Assembly (NCBI GenBank): GCA_037176725.1
Contig: JAZBRS010000023.1
Span: 31,863,001 to 31,927,000 of the forward strand
DNA: 64,000 bases
Source: Posidonia oceanica
Taxonomy: Eukaryota; Streptophyta; Magnoliopsida; Alismatales; Posidoniaceae
Direction of reading: 5' to 3'
Part shown: piece by piece, positions 12,181 through 23,502 of the stretch
How positions within the stretch are numbered: the stretch's first letter is position 1
How the letters are laid out: every line of letters begins with the position of its first letter
The notes under the pieces: generated by a model
The model's database searches: none
Told to the model about the DNA's origin: nothing
What the model saw: the letters and a program-made list of their open reading frames with translations, nothing else
Made by a program: the position numbers and the translations under genes

Positions 12181-12939
12181 TAAAACATCGACGAAGCCAT
12201 GTAGATGCAAATGCAAAGAGAAAGGACAGGAGAAGCAAAAGGGGAAGCAAACAGTGTGTGTATGAAGACAGACACTGTTTAAGGACCGCGCAAAGTAGGT
12301 GTGAAGACCTACAAAAGGGAAAAGAAGCAAGTAGAGGGATTACCACTGTTTTGTGACTGTTTCCCACCAAAATGTCCCACGATGTGTCTCGCACGCAGCC
12401 AAAAGCTCGCGATGCGATAGGATCGTGGAAAAGGGGGAAGAAAGTCGCAATTAGTAGTGAATCCAGGAGAAACGCAACACAAAGTAGTAGGAGTACGCGA
12501 AAAGAGGAAGCAGTGTTGATAGATAAGAAGAGGGAGTCCTACTCTACATGCTCGAGGAAACAGAAGGCAAAAACGATGCATGCAATGCAAATGGTGTGCA
12601 AATGAATACTGTGCAAGGGTTTAGGAGGACTTACCTTGGAAATCTGAAGCCTAATCTGAAAACTGCTTGGTCCATGCTGAAGAGTGCTCCGCCAGGGTCG
12701 TCCAGGTAGCTTGGTTGAGAAGATCCAACGGCCAGATCTGAAGATATCCCAGCTTCAAGGCAGAGGGGCCAGAACAGGGGAGAAGAATGGATCTAGGTGT
12801 ACAGGAGGTCCTAGGGGGTGCACAACAGGTCCTCCCATGTGAATGGGAGCTAAGAATGCTTAAGTGTGTGCAGGAATGCCAAAAAGCAAGAATGCATGAA
12901 TGCAATGCATGCAGAATGCAAGAAAAGACGAAGGGATGA

Positions 12940-13800
12940 TTTTTCAGAAAACTTGGGAACTTATATGCAATTTTTGAAAAAGTAGGGGTCTAAATGCAAA
13001 GATTTTGAAAAGTTTGGGGCTTTTATGCAAGGTTTTTGAAAATGGAGGGTCTAAGTGCAATTTTGCAAAGTGCAGGGTTCAAAATGCAATTTTACAAGGT
13101 AAACATGCATTTGGACAAGTTTTGAAATCATACGGGGGATTGACATGCAATTTTGAAATATACAGGGTCTAAAATGCAATTTTGTAAGCAAAGCAGTGGT
13201 CTTAATGGTCTGGGAATGCAAACAGAGGTCCTATATGCAATTTTTAAATATGTAGGGTCTAAAATGCAATTTTATAGGCAAAATATGCATTTAAATGACT
13301 TTTATAAGCAAGCAGAGGGCTTATGTGCAATTTTTAAAACATGCAGGGTCTAAAATGCAATTTTATAAGCAAAATATGCATTTAAATGTATGCTGTGCAT
13401 TAATGAAGGACCTATATGCAAAAATCAAAAAGTATGGGGGAAATGATGCAATGCAGTAAGAAAAATTGAAAAATAAATGCATAAGTTAACAGAACAGAGG
13501 ACTAAGGTGCAAATATTGAAAACAGCAGGGATTAAAATTGCAATTTACTAAGGTAAAATATAAGCATTAAATCAGATTATTGATTGAAGGACTAACATGC
13601 AAAAATGGAAAACTAGAAGGGCAGAACTAAAATAAACACTGAAAAAAAACACTACAGAAGGGCTAACATGTAATTAATCAATTTTTTAGATTTTTCATGC
13701 AATTTCATATGATTTTAATTCAGAATTAAATGAGTTTTAAACAGAGGCAAGACCAGAATGCAATAAATAAAAAACAGAGACCGAAAATGCAATTTAATAA
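12940..13800 (-). repeat. Periodic TGCAATTT block in LTR of A
   Basis: A degenerate motif (agggtctaaaatgcaatttt-like) recurs every 50-70 bp for about 850 bp. The homologous block in D is 59270-60260. No coding signal. Confidence 0.65.
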
Positions 13801-16800
13801 CAAAATAGCTTAGTAACAGAAAAATAAAAGCACAGTAACCCACAGAACGGCAACCACTGTAGCACAGTGCTACCAGTGGCCATCGCGAGTGGAGGAGGGG
13901 CGCTGGAGACGCGCGGGAAGGTCGGCGATGCTCTCCGAAGCTCGGCAGAGGTTGCTGTAGTGTCGGCGAGCCACGGCATGGCCTGAGGACGGCCGGAGAA
14001 GACGACGGAACAGTGCGGGAGACTTTGGAGCAGACCGGAGGGCCAGAGCATCGAGGGAGCATTCTGGAAGCATAGTCATGCTCCTGGAAGCTCCCCGGAC
14101 CTCGGGCGACGATCGGGGCGTGCTTCTGCTGACCGGAGCGGCGTGACAGAGCCGGAGCTCACCGGAGAAGAAAGGGGTCGGCGGTGTTGACTCCGGGCAG
14201 GAGGGAACAGAAGGCTAAACTAATAAGCGGAGAAGCAAGAAGAGAAGAAAATTAAACTAATGGCGTGGAGCAGTACCTGTTTCGACGTCCGGAGAGCTCC
14301 CCCGACGCGAGCTGTCTCAGTGGTTGCCGGTGAGGTTGGACCGGGTGCCGTGGTCGTCGGCGGTGGCTCGCGGGTGTTAGGATCTGGTGCTTGAGGTCCT
14401 CTGATGCTTCCTGAACGGCCGAAATGAAGCTTCGAAGATTGGTGAGGAGATTGGCACTTTTGGGTGCACAGCAAATGGCCGGAGGTGGGGGTGGTGATGT
14501 ACTGCTCCTCAGGCCAGATGGAGGATTCTGGCGAGCTTCTGGAGGTCTGGTGATGGTGTAGGGATGCTCAGGTGGATCCAAGGAGGCCTGGAGAGGGAGA
14601 TTGCTGGTGGTGGATTTTCTGGCAGAGAAGTCAGGGAAGGTGTTTGAAGTGGTGGGTTCGGCTTGTGATGGGGGTTAGAGGGGGAGCTTGGGTGGTTTTG
14701 AAAGGAAGTGTTCTGGGGAGTATGATGGTGGAGATTGGGATGATCAAGTGGTCAGTGGTGTCAGGAATTTTAGGGAAGGTGATGTTGGGTTTCTGAGAGA
14801 AAAAAGGATGAGTTGCGGGGTGATTCTGGGATGGTTCTGGCTATGGAATGGGGGCTCTGGAGTGCTGGAGTTCTGGGTGGATTTGGGGAAGGAATTGGGA
14901 GAGATTTGCTGGGTTGTTGGAGGTTTGGATTGCAGTGGGAAGGAAGAGGAAGAAGAGTTGCAGAATTCGGAGGAGGAAGGAGGAGGATTGCTCTCTGGAT
15001 GCTCTCTCCCGCTCTGGCTACTCTTTCTGGGTGACAAAAAGGCGAAAGAGGAGGAGAAGGCTGGAGGTTTTAAGCAGGAGCTGGGATGCTGCGAGGCACG
15101 CTGGATTTGAATTACCACCGACGGGAGCTGCTGTTGATGTGAGAGGAGCGGTCGGCGAGAGGACGGGCAGTAAATGCCCCCCGGAAGAACCGTTGAGACG
15201 CCAGAGAGGAGGGGGCGAGCTGGAGCTGATGGGATCGAGAGGGAGAAGTTGAAATCGAATTTGAAGAGGTGGAGGGAGATGGCTGGCGCGGGAGAAACTG
15301 TGGAAGGAGAAGAAGAAGAAGAAGGAGGGAAGGAGGAGGACGAGCGAGCGGGCCGGGCCTTACGCATGAGAAAAAAAAGAAAAAAGAAAGGAGAGGAAGA
15401 GGTGGAACGGGCATGCAACTGGGCCGGACTAGAAGAGAAAAAATAAAAAGAAAGAAAGGAAGGATGGAAAAGAAGGGAAGAAGAGAAAGAGAAGAAGAAA
15501 TAAAAAATAAAAATAAAAATAAAAATAGGAAAGATTTGAAGATGTTTTTAGAGTAGTTATTTAGGTTAGGATTTTTTGATTAGGTTTTTTAATGATTGTT
15601 TTTAATTAGTTAATTAGGTTTAAAGGGATTTAGTTTTGATTAGGGTTTTTAGGGTTTTCTTTGTTTTGTTTTGTCTTTGATTTTGTTTAAATGTTTGTTA
15701 AGTCTTTTAAGTTGTTTTTTAATCATGTTTTTCTTGTTAAGTATTTGGGATTTTGATTAGGGTTTCTTAAAGATTGTTTTTGATTAGTTAGGATAAGTTT
15801 TAGCTTTTAATTTTAATCTTTTTAGGGTTTTGTTTAAGTTTCCTTTTAGATTTGATTTTGTTTGTTAATTTCTTTTAATATTTTTTAGATTAGGTCTTCT
15901 TGTTAAGTTTTTAATTAGGTGTTTTTGGATTTTTGATTGTTTGTTTTTATTTTTTAATCAAGTTTTCAAATTGTTTCTTTTAAAATTGTTAAGTTTAAGT
16001 TTTTTCCTTGATTACTAACCTTAGTATTTCTTAAGTGTTTCCTTTCTTTCAGGATTTGTTTTCTTGATTGTTTTTTAATAGGATTATACTTTTACTTGTT
16101 TTGATTACATTTGGGTTTTTCCTTGATTTTACAGCATTTTCCTTTTGTTTGTTTTGCATTTTTAAGTTGCATTCTTGGTTTTCCATTTTAGCTAGATTTA
16201 GTTAGGTTTTTGGTTTTTAATGGTTTGTTTTAAGTTTTTAATTATTTCTTTTAGGGTTTTGGTTTGCTTTTCTTTTGTTCTAGAGTTTTAGAGGTTTTTA
16301 AGGATTTTTTAGGGATTTAGTAGAAGGAAGGAAAAGAAAAGGGAAAGAAAGAAGAAAGGGGAGAAATGGAGGAGTAAAGACGAAAGAGAGGAGTTGAAAG
16401 AAAATAATTTTTTGAAAGTCAAAGAAAATGCTAAAAATAAGATAAAAATGAAAATAAGATTGAGAAAGGATAGATGCACAAGAGGGGCCCACAGCCAGGC
16501 AAGAAGTAGGGCGAGAAGGGGGTGAAAAGAGGGAGGATAATTAGGAGAGAGAGAGGAGAGAGAAAAGAATAATCTAAGAGAGAGAAAAGGATAATTTGGG
16601 TAAATAAAGCGGTTAGAGGTTATGAAAAGAGGTGAAATTTGGGGAGTGTGTGGCCTAGGGTCTCTAGTGTTAGACCTAGGGCTTTGGTTTAGTTTTGGGA
16701 AAGTTTTGGAAGGATTTTGAGGTGTAGAAAAAGGGTAGTTTTACCTAGGTTTTCTAGGGTTTTTGGGAGTGGTTTTGGGTTGAAAATTTCTAAGTGTTTG

Positions 16801-17007
16801 GGTAGGTTTGCCAAGTTGGGGATGGTGGGTTTTCCTATAGTTTTTGGGTAGTTTTTGAGCTCTGGAAAGGGGTGTAATCTTAGGTCAAGTTTAGGCTTGT
16901 TTTGAAGGGTAGGATGAAAAGGAATGTGTAGTTTTGACCTAGGTTTGGATCCATAAGTCACCAGGAGATTCCAATTGATTCAAGCCTGTCAAAATGGGGT
17001 GTCAACA

Positions 17008-18559
17008 GGTGGCAGTAGGCCTTGGATTTCATTTAAGACCCTCAAGTAGCGCCACACGGGGGTATCGTCTCGCCTTGTAGATAGCTTCGTGCTGAAGCCA
17101 TCTTCAAGGAGGGGCAATCTATAGATACCCCGTTTTGGCACTCCCTTCATGTTAGGATAGTCTCTTACATTAGGTCGCTCTTAGAAGCCCTCCACCCATT
17201 TCTGAATCTCACTTGAGCCAAATGTTCCTTTCAAGTCCAAAATGCTATACCTTTCTAAGCCCCAATTGTTGGCAACCTGAGTGATTCATCTTGTCTTGAC
17301 CAAATTTGGGAGTCAAACTGATTAAGGGTGTTGTCCGCTGGCTTCTCAGAGTACAACATTGGCCGCTGGATCTCTAGTGCCTAACGTTGGCTGCTGCTTT
17401 TCCAGCGTCCAACGTGGCAATCTAGTCAGCCAAAGCTTTCCTTATTTGGCCTAATCCAGAAGTCATGTTTTTGCCTTCTTTGGAACCTGTTGACCGGTTA
17501 AAGCCATCAAAGCCGAGTTTAATCACACTTAAAGACTCCTTAATTGGAGAATCTTCTCTGATCCTAGCAGTTATGCCTCGGAGGTCGTTATACGCGAGTT
17601 CTCTCGCTTATAACTTTATACGCTGGTTTTCCAGCGTATAACACTTTTGAAATAGGAAGCTCTGCTGACTTGGCATTTGTGTCCTTTTTTGTTCCTCCCT
17701 TGCTTCTATAAAAGCAAGGGTACCCCCACAGAGTTCAAGGCCGGAATTTTGAGAAAGAAAAGGAGTTAAGAAACTTTTGGAACTCACATACTCTTGAGAT
17801 TAAAAATCTTAGAGAAGTGAAGTCCTTAAGAATTGAAAGAGAGAAGAGAGATTTTGAAAGAAAGAGAGTCTTAGGAAAAGCTTGAGGATCCTTTTGTCGT
17901 TGTTGGCTTCATGCCAACACAGTTTGCACCTTGTGCATAGATAGAGGAGACTCTATTTCATTCATTTCCTTTTCATTTCTGATATTACATGTTTAATTCC
18001 GTAGTATAATCAAGCATTTTTTTTTCATATATTGTTTTAACTAGGCATACATCTCTTTTAGTTGCAACCGGGGGGATCAAACCCCTCAGGTACGTATCTC
18101 ACTACACTTTCTTTACTTTCTTTTCTACTAACTCTCGATAGATTTCTACACATATTGATCCATTTTTATATTGTCTTGTTTGTTTTGCTTTGCTAACGTT
18201 TGTCATACAAGGAGGAAGAAGGAAGAAAGAGCTTACCGAGCACGGGCATCCTTGGGCAATGTTGGCGTTGTCCCAAGGTAGCTGAACCCGCAACCACACT
18301 ACATCTCCCCAAAGGCGTCTCGAGGGCCGATGAAAGCGAACCGAGAGTGGCGATCACACCAATTCCATCACACGTAGAGTGACGGAGTCGGATACAAAGA
18401 AGGGGGACCTCGAGAAAGAGAAGATAGAGCGAGCAAAAGACGGAGCCAAAAGAAGCCTTCTTCTTCCCCAAACCTCCCTCGTCATCATCTTCTTCACCTC
18501 TCGCACTTCCAAAAAACCCCATATCCATAGCCTCCAGGCGTTAAAATAGGGTGTCTACA
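17008..18559. mobile_element. LTR-like remnant next to element A
   Basis: The right end reads, on the minus strand, TGTAGACACCC from 18559, which is an LTR start. Internally there is a plus-strand TATA box (17706), words resembling the palindromes of LTR C (gcgtccaacg, cctaacgttgg, 17380-17640), and gagtggcgatcacacc near 18344, like the primer-site copy in the LTRs of B. Orientation signals conflict, so this may be two truncated LTRs end to end. No gag or pol was recognised. Confidence 0.4.
17697..17720 (+). promoter_or_regulatory. TATA box in the loop of a perfect inverted repeat
   Basis: Arms ccctTGCTT / AAGCAAGGG (9 bp, no mismatch) enclose ctataa; together they hold CTATAAAAG. Likely the core promoter of a plus-strand LTR remnant. 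The A-rich, gag-less stretch that follows (17740-17890) resembles an LTR transcript leader. Confidence 0.55.
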
Positions 18560-19406
18560 ATCTCTCTCTCTCGAGGTTCTTTTCAGCGAAGTAGGGGGCC
18601 GTTATTTATAGGGAGGCCGCACTTTCTAATTCAAATATGAATATGTTTGAATTTTAAGTTCAAAATATCCAAGAGTAGTATATCTTGACAATATTTTTTG
18701 CTTTTCAAAATAATTCCACCTTATATGCATGAGCATATAAGGTGGAATCTGTTGGCACAACCTCTATTATTTTGTTGGCTAGATAGATGTGTCGGCCTCC
18801 TTTTAGGTCTTCATGGAGGTGTGTTATGTGCGTATTGAGTTCAATTTTGATGGACTTCAATTCTTCATGGGCTTGTATTGAGCTTAGAATTTCTTGATAT
18901 CAACAACGAGTTAAATGATACGAGAATGACGATAAATGAAAGCAATAAGTAAAAAGTTGGGGGTAATGTAAATTGTTCATCCTATTTAAATTCAAATTTT
19001 ATTACACTTTTAATATTATACAAGTTTTAGAAAAATTTAAGACTTCAATGTAAAATTTCTAAACAAATCTCATGTTTTTGGGACTTGATGAAGACTAAAA
19101 TTATCTTTTGGGGACTTCTTTTGTAAATATCCATGTTTTAATGTTTATATTTTGGGTACTTCATAGAAAAAAGAGAAACAAGACCATATATTGTTTCTAA
19201 AAATCATTCTTATTTTTATTATTAATTTTTTATTATGTTGGTTTGAGGATTTGGAGGATGTCAACTTTGACGTTTGGATGTTCAATTCTGGGTTAATTTT
19301 TTCAAGGTTTCTTATAATAATAATGTTACAAAATTGATAATTAGGAATATTCTTAAGAATTTTCAATTTTATTATTGGTTCCTATAAGTCACATACACAC
19401 ACTTTC
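18560..19406. other. AT-rich flank of Copia element F
   Basis: Starts with a (tc)n run. It holds a minus-strand TATA-like word (ctataaataac, about 18600-18617) and a strong hairpin (18713-18748). Otherwise no gene, RNA or element terminus was recognised. Its last five bases, ctttc (19402-19406), are the target duplication of F. Confidence 0.5.
18713..18748. repeat. Perfect 16-bp inverted repeat with 4-nt loop
   Basis: Arms attccaccttatatgc and gcatataaggtggaat are exact reverse complements around atga. It could be a MITE core or an LTR enhancer element. No flanking duplication was found. Confidence 0.8.
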
Positions 19407-20105
19407 TATTAGGATTCTAGGCTTCACTAGAGGGGGTAAATAGTGATCTAAAGGATAAGTGTAGATTTTAAATTCTCTTTAACTATTTAAAGCAAATTTG
19501 CAAGTAAATGAAATATGGAGATATGGATTTGAATGTTTAAACTAAAACATGCATAGAAGGGGATGAGAGGCAATGAAAATATATACAAGTAATTTTATAG
19601 TGGTTTAGCCTCCCTGGCCTAGTCCACTCCCTGAGAAAACCCCTCGAGAATTACTTTAACCTTGATCTTGTTCTGGGCCAAGATCCTGCCGTTACACCTT
19701 GACGAATCCTCGCCAAACCCTCACAAAGACAGCGGCTATCCCCTTCTCACGTCCGAAGAAGAACTCACTCAAGAAAACAGAAGATTACAACTCTTTTAAC
19801 TATTTTCTTTATCTCCCAAAAACTCTTTTGGCAAGGTGGAAAGGATGGAAATGAATCTCTCTTGCTTTGGGAATTTTTCTAATAAATTAGAGTGGAATGC
19901 TTGGAAAATTATGTGGCTTGAAGCTCTATATGATGTGTGTTGTCTATGTGATGAATGGAGGTCCTATTTATAAGGAAACATGGGTAAAAGTTTGTTTCTA
20001 ATGGCTCTTTCAATGTTCACAAATAGCTAGTCAAACGATAGACCGAAATTTTTCGGTATGCTGTTTTAGCTCAGATTGTTATAGCAAATATGACCAATTC
20101 GATAG
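19407..20105 (-). mobile_element. 3' LTR of F, outer part
   Basis: Matches 35717-36400 closely (aggattctag..cttcactagag, then cctccctggcctagtccactcc). It is cut at 20105 by element E; the copy at 32253-32677 continues it. Confidence 0.9.
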
Positions 20106-22367
20106 TGTTGACACCCCAATATGACAGCCATTTGGTGGATTTCACTCGGAGGATCGAGCTCAGAAGCGGCGGACCCCACTTTCCACCTAAACCTAGACCA
20201 AAATCCCTCGAAATTCCCAAACCCACTAGACTCCACAAACTTAGGTCCATTAGAAACCCACAAGGCTCATTAGAAGCCCTGTTGAGACAGGAGGGTTTGG
20301 TCGACAGTCACACAGGCGACTGACCCTGTCGCCATGTAGGGGCGACTCAGTCTCTCGCCAGTCACAGCGACGACTGGACTGTGTTGTCGCCCACCAGTGT
20401 GGCGACTCACTTGTTCAACCTTCTCCTGCGTAGACTGCCACCACCCACGACTTGCAACCACGTCGTTTGCTCGTTGCCGTGCACGCCATCCTTGCTAGAG
20501 CCCATGCCACGCCCTGCCACCCACTCCCAGGCATGCCACGACCTGCTACCGTCCTTCCCGTGCAGACAACCAAACAAAACAGCCACCTACCACAACCCAA
20601 CGAAGGGGGACACACAAAGGAACCGAGATTGCCCACTTCCTCACCCTTCGGTGGCCATTTTCCCTTGCTTCCAGAGCGAACCAGAGCCACCCACACCTTC
20701 TGAGCGATCCCCGAGCATCCCTGGACGCCGACACAAGCTCCAACAGGCTTCCTGAGCCTCCAAGTCCACTTCGCGCTGTTGTCTTCCTCATCTCTGGCGG
20801 CCCCATCTCGCCCGTTCGATGCTGCATTCTCCTTCCCTGAACATCGCAAAGCATCTCCGGACGTCCCTGAGCACGTTCCAACATCGTCGAGTATCTGCCG
20901 CTTCCTCCAACACCGCCGCGACCTCCACGCTGTCCGTCTCCGGCGAGCCACGCCAGGAGGCATGTCCGTGGCCTCGCGCAGGTGCGAAACTACTCCCTCT
21001 TCATCCTCGGATCTCCCTCTAACTCTCTCGACCTTCTTCGAGCACCTTGGTGGTGACTCGCGGCCTGTCGGCCTCTCCCAAGGCCGACGGACACGGTCGT
21101 CGCCGGCGAGAAGAGAAGGTGGGTGGTTAGAGCGGTCCGCTATCTCATTTCTTGTTTTGAATGCATGCTCGCATTCGTGGGAATGTCGTGAAGCTTCCCT
21201 GATCGCCACTGGTCCCTTTCGTGCCGCCATTGGTGTGGATTTTGGCGTCGAAGTCCGACCTCCAAATTGTCGTCGGTCGGAGTTTGGGCCGGCGTATCTC
21301 GCGGCCCAGGTGGCCGTTTTGCTTGTTGATTATATGCATGTATTCGTGGTTGAATTGTCTTTAATTGCATGTATTTAGCTTCTTATATTGCATCACCAAC
21401 GGTAGGAAATTTGGCTCCGAAGTTCGCCGTGCAGGCTGCCTGAGCTGCCAGCTATCGCGCCACTTGTAGCGGCGACTAGCCTGGCTTTTCGGGCAGTCTC
21501 CGGGCCAACTTTGCGCCGACGTATCTCCCTCTCCGGGCACCCATTTTACTTTCCGTTTGTATGGATTTGATCTTTGTTATGCCCTCTATGTTGCCATGCA
21601 TTTGGTTTCTTATTTTGAGTAGATTTGCTAGCTTTTTTGAGGCGATGAAGTTGCCTGTTTGGGAGCCTACATAGAGTCCAGCCGCTGCTCTCATCGGCGA
21701 CCTGTGCCGCCGCCTCTCAGGCAGGCGACGAGCCTGGTCGCCCTGAGTACCGGTGACTCAGCCTGTAATCCAGACAACAGCCTTCATCCCTTGTTTGCCG
21801 CTTTCATTTTGCATCCGCTTAGCTTATTTAACTCTGTTTTAGTTTCTTAATCGCTTTACCATTGCATCATGGTATTCTAGCCCTAATCATCCATATTTGG
21901 CATGTTTTCACTAAGTATAGTATGTTTTCAAATGGCATTTAAGTAAGTAAAGCATCCATAGCATAGCATGGCATGGCATTTATCGCCCTCGGGTGTACAG
22001 TTAAAGACAAGCATTTGCCAAATTTCCCGTATATGAGAGCGATAAGCCTTGAAAGACTGATTCCGGGCGTGTCGGGGGTGCCTAACACTTTTCCTGCGTG
22101 TAATAGGAGTTCTTGCCCTTTCTTTGGACCTGCAATGACCATTATGCCCATATCATAGGCACGAGTCAATCATTTTGCATAGCATTGCATTCATTTGCAT
22201 GTTTTCTTTCATTTCCCTTGATTTTTCTCGTCTCTCGATTGAATAGACTATGTGGCGACTCAGTTTTGCTTTATCATTTGTTTTCCTTCTCTTCGTGTCG
22301 CTATCCGTGAAGACCTCTCTCTTTCAGACCCTTGTCGGTCCAGATCTCCCAGGGATAGGCATTCACA
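20106..22367 (+). mobile_element. 5' LTR of E
   Basis: Starts TGTTGACACCCC and ends ATTCACA three bases before the primer site. Holds a cluster of GGCGACT/AGTCGCC words (20300-20410), a GC-rich block with open but unrecognised frames (20400-21130), the conserved U5 box (22071-22150) and a primer-site-like tgtggcgactc (22251-22261). Clearly similar to 29980-32252 with scattered substitutions and small indels. Confidence 0.92.
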
Positions 22368-22370
22368 GGC

Positions 22371-22389
22371 TGGCGACTCCGCTAGGGAT
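22371..22389 (+). promoter_or_regulatory. Primer binding site of E
   Basis: TGGCGACTCCGCTAGGGAT, Arg-tRNA type, three bases after the LTR end. The following 1.1 kb leader (22390-23502) has no recognised gene; 22930-23170 matches the leader of A. Confidence 0.88.
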
Positions 22390-23502
22390 TCTAGACTCCG
22401 GCTTTTGTTTTGGCTTTCTCGCTTGCTTGGATTTCGCATTTTTGCATGCCTTGTGCCTGTTTCCATGCTTGTTTGCTTGCCTTATGCCTGTTTGCCTGTG
22501 TTACTGCTTATATTGTCCTTGTTTGCTTTATTTATGCATTATACATGCCTTTTGAGTGGTAAATGTTTTCTTTTACACAAATGCTATGCCACCACACATG
22601 CACATGCCATGTATACATGCCTTTTGATGTGATGAGTGTTTTCTTTTCACTATCATGTCCACAACACAATGCACATGCCTTTTGCCTTGTTGTATGATTG
22701 TTTGCATTCCATGCCTTTCTGTTTCTTTCCCTCTCATGCTTTTGCCATGTCTAGGATATTAGAAACATGTTTGCTCCCCTTTGGCTTAATTTAAAAGCAA
22801 CAATAAAGCCAAACTTTATACTTTAAGCACAACTAGAGCCGAAACTTGTAATTTTCCCCTTTTGGTTAAATAAAACGCAAGTAAAACACTTTAAAGCATA
22901 TTGCATGATTGATCATACTAGAAAGCATACATCTTCTCATCCCTAAGTCCACCCACTTAGTCTGAGAAGGATAGTCCCGGTCGCTTGTTCCATTACTTTG
23001 GCGTGGCGCAAGTTGGTCGGTCTGTCCCCTCTTGTCAAGGGTCATGTCGGTGTTAGTAGAGGGTACAACCCATGCTTTGGCAGGGTCGAGGCTCCAAACG
23101 CACCACCCGTTCACCGCTTGAGCTTTGGTCAGGATTTAGAATGGGGACCTACTTTTTCTAACCTGGAGTCAATAAAACCCATTACCCATGAGTGAGTCCG
23201 AGTAGGTCATCTACTCAGGACATGCATGGTGAGAGAGCGCATACTAGGACATTCATCTGCATGTATGCCATTCATATCACCGTAACCATTTGCTTTTTGT
23301 CCAGGCGCTAACCTGATTTGCTTTGCCTGTCCACAGGTAGGTGCGAGGTCCTCAGCCGGAACTCAAGCATCTCTGTCCCGGGCAGCTCCCCGTGGTCCCC
23401 CTCTCTTTCCGAGCTATTTCGTCGTCTTTGACGATAGTTCGTCCTAGGACTCGTGCGTCTTCTTTTCACCGCAACCCTGTCCCTTCCTGCTTGCGGCTAG
23501 CT

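Larger units (their letters stand above)
2218..17007 (-). mobile_element. Ty3/gypsy Tat-lineage retrotransposon A, 5' part
   Basis: On the minus strand, in order: 5' LTR (17007 to 10669), Arg-tRNA-like primer site, about 1.3 kb leader, gag from 9347, protease-like region, RT and the first RNase H, then truncation at the start of the second RNase H by another LTR. The integrase and 3' LTR lie, if they exist, beyond the left edge. Gag through RNase H stays in one reading frame broken only by stop codons. The RT motif order, YVDD box and a second RNase H start (FDGAVN) after the reverse-transcriptase RNase H assign it to the Tat lineage, where a duplicated RNase H is characteristic. Confidence 0.85.
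10669..17007 (-). mobile_element. 5' LTR of element A, 6.3 kb
   Basis: The minus strand starts TGTTGACACCCCATTTTGAC at 17007 and ends TACA at 10669, beside the primer site. Blocks in transcription order: U3 start with a telo-box word (16743-16762), purine-rich stretch with gggcccacagccaggc (about 16487), long T-rich block (15545-16320), purine-rich tract (15300-15540), GC-rich block with open but unrecognised frames (13860-15110), a TGCAATTT-periodic block (12940-13800), a 30-bp tandem array (about 11390-12180) and the conserved U5 box (10991-11080). Solo LTR D has the same order without the array, so the length is not due to a nested insertion. The right flank ggtgg (17008-17012) is the predicted target duplication. 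Confidence 0.8.

Noticed and set aside
11288..12394. Long open frames on both strands (up to 368 codons)
   Set aside because: They arise from a stop-free 30-bp tandem array; all three minus-strand frames and a plus-strand frame are open at once, and the peptide is a simple periodic repeat.
14688..15418. Overlapping open frames of 130-224 codons in the LTR of A
   Set aside because: Purine-rich and GC-rich composition keeps several frames open together; not conserved in D as protein.
18193..18528. 111-codon minus frame in the LTR remnant
   Set aside because: No domain, and the region carries plus-strand promoter-like signals.
20779..21378. 199-codon frame in the 5' LTR of E, echoed at 30692-31273
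   Set aside because: Conservation is due to the two LTRs being copies of each other; GC-rich low-complexity text with frames open on both strands and no known domain.
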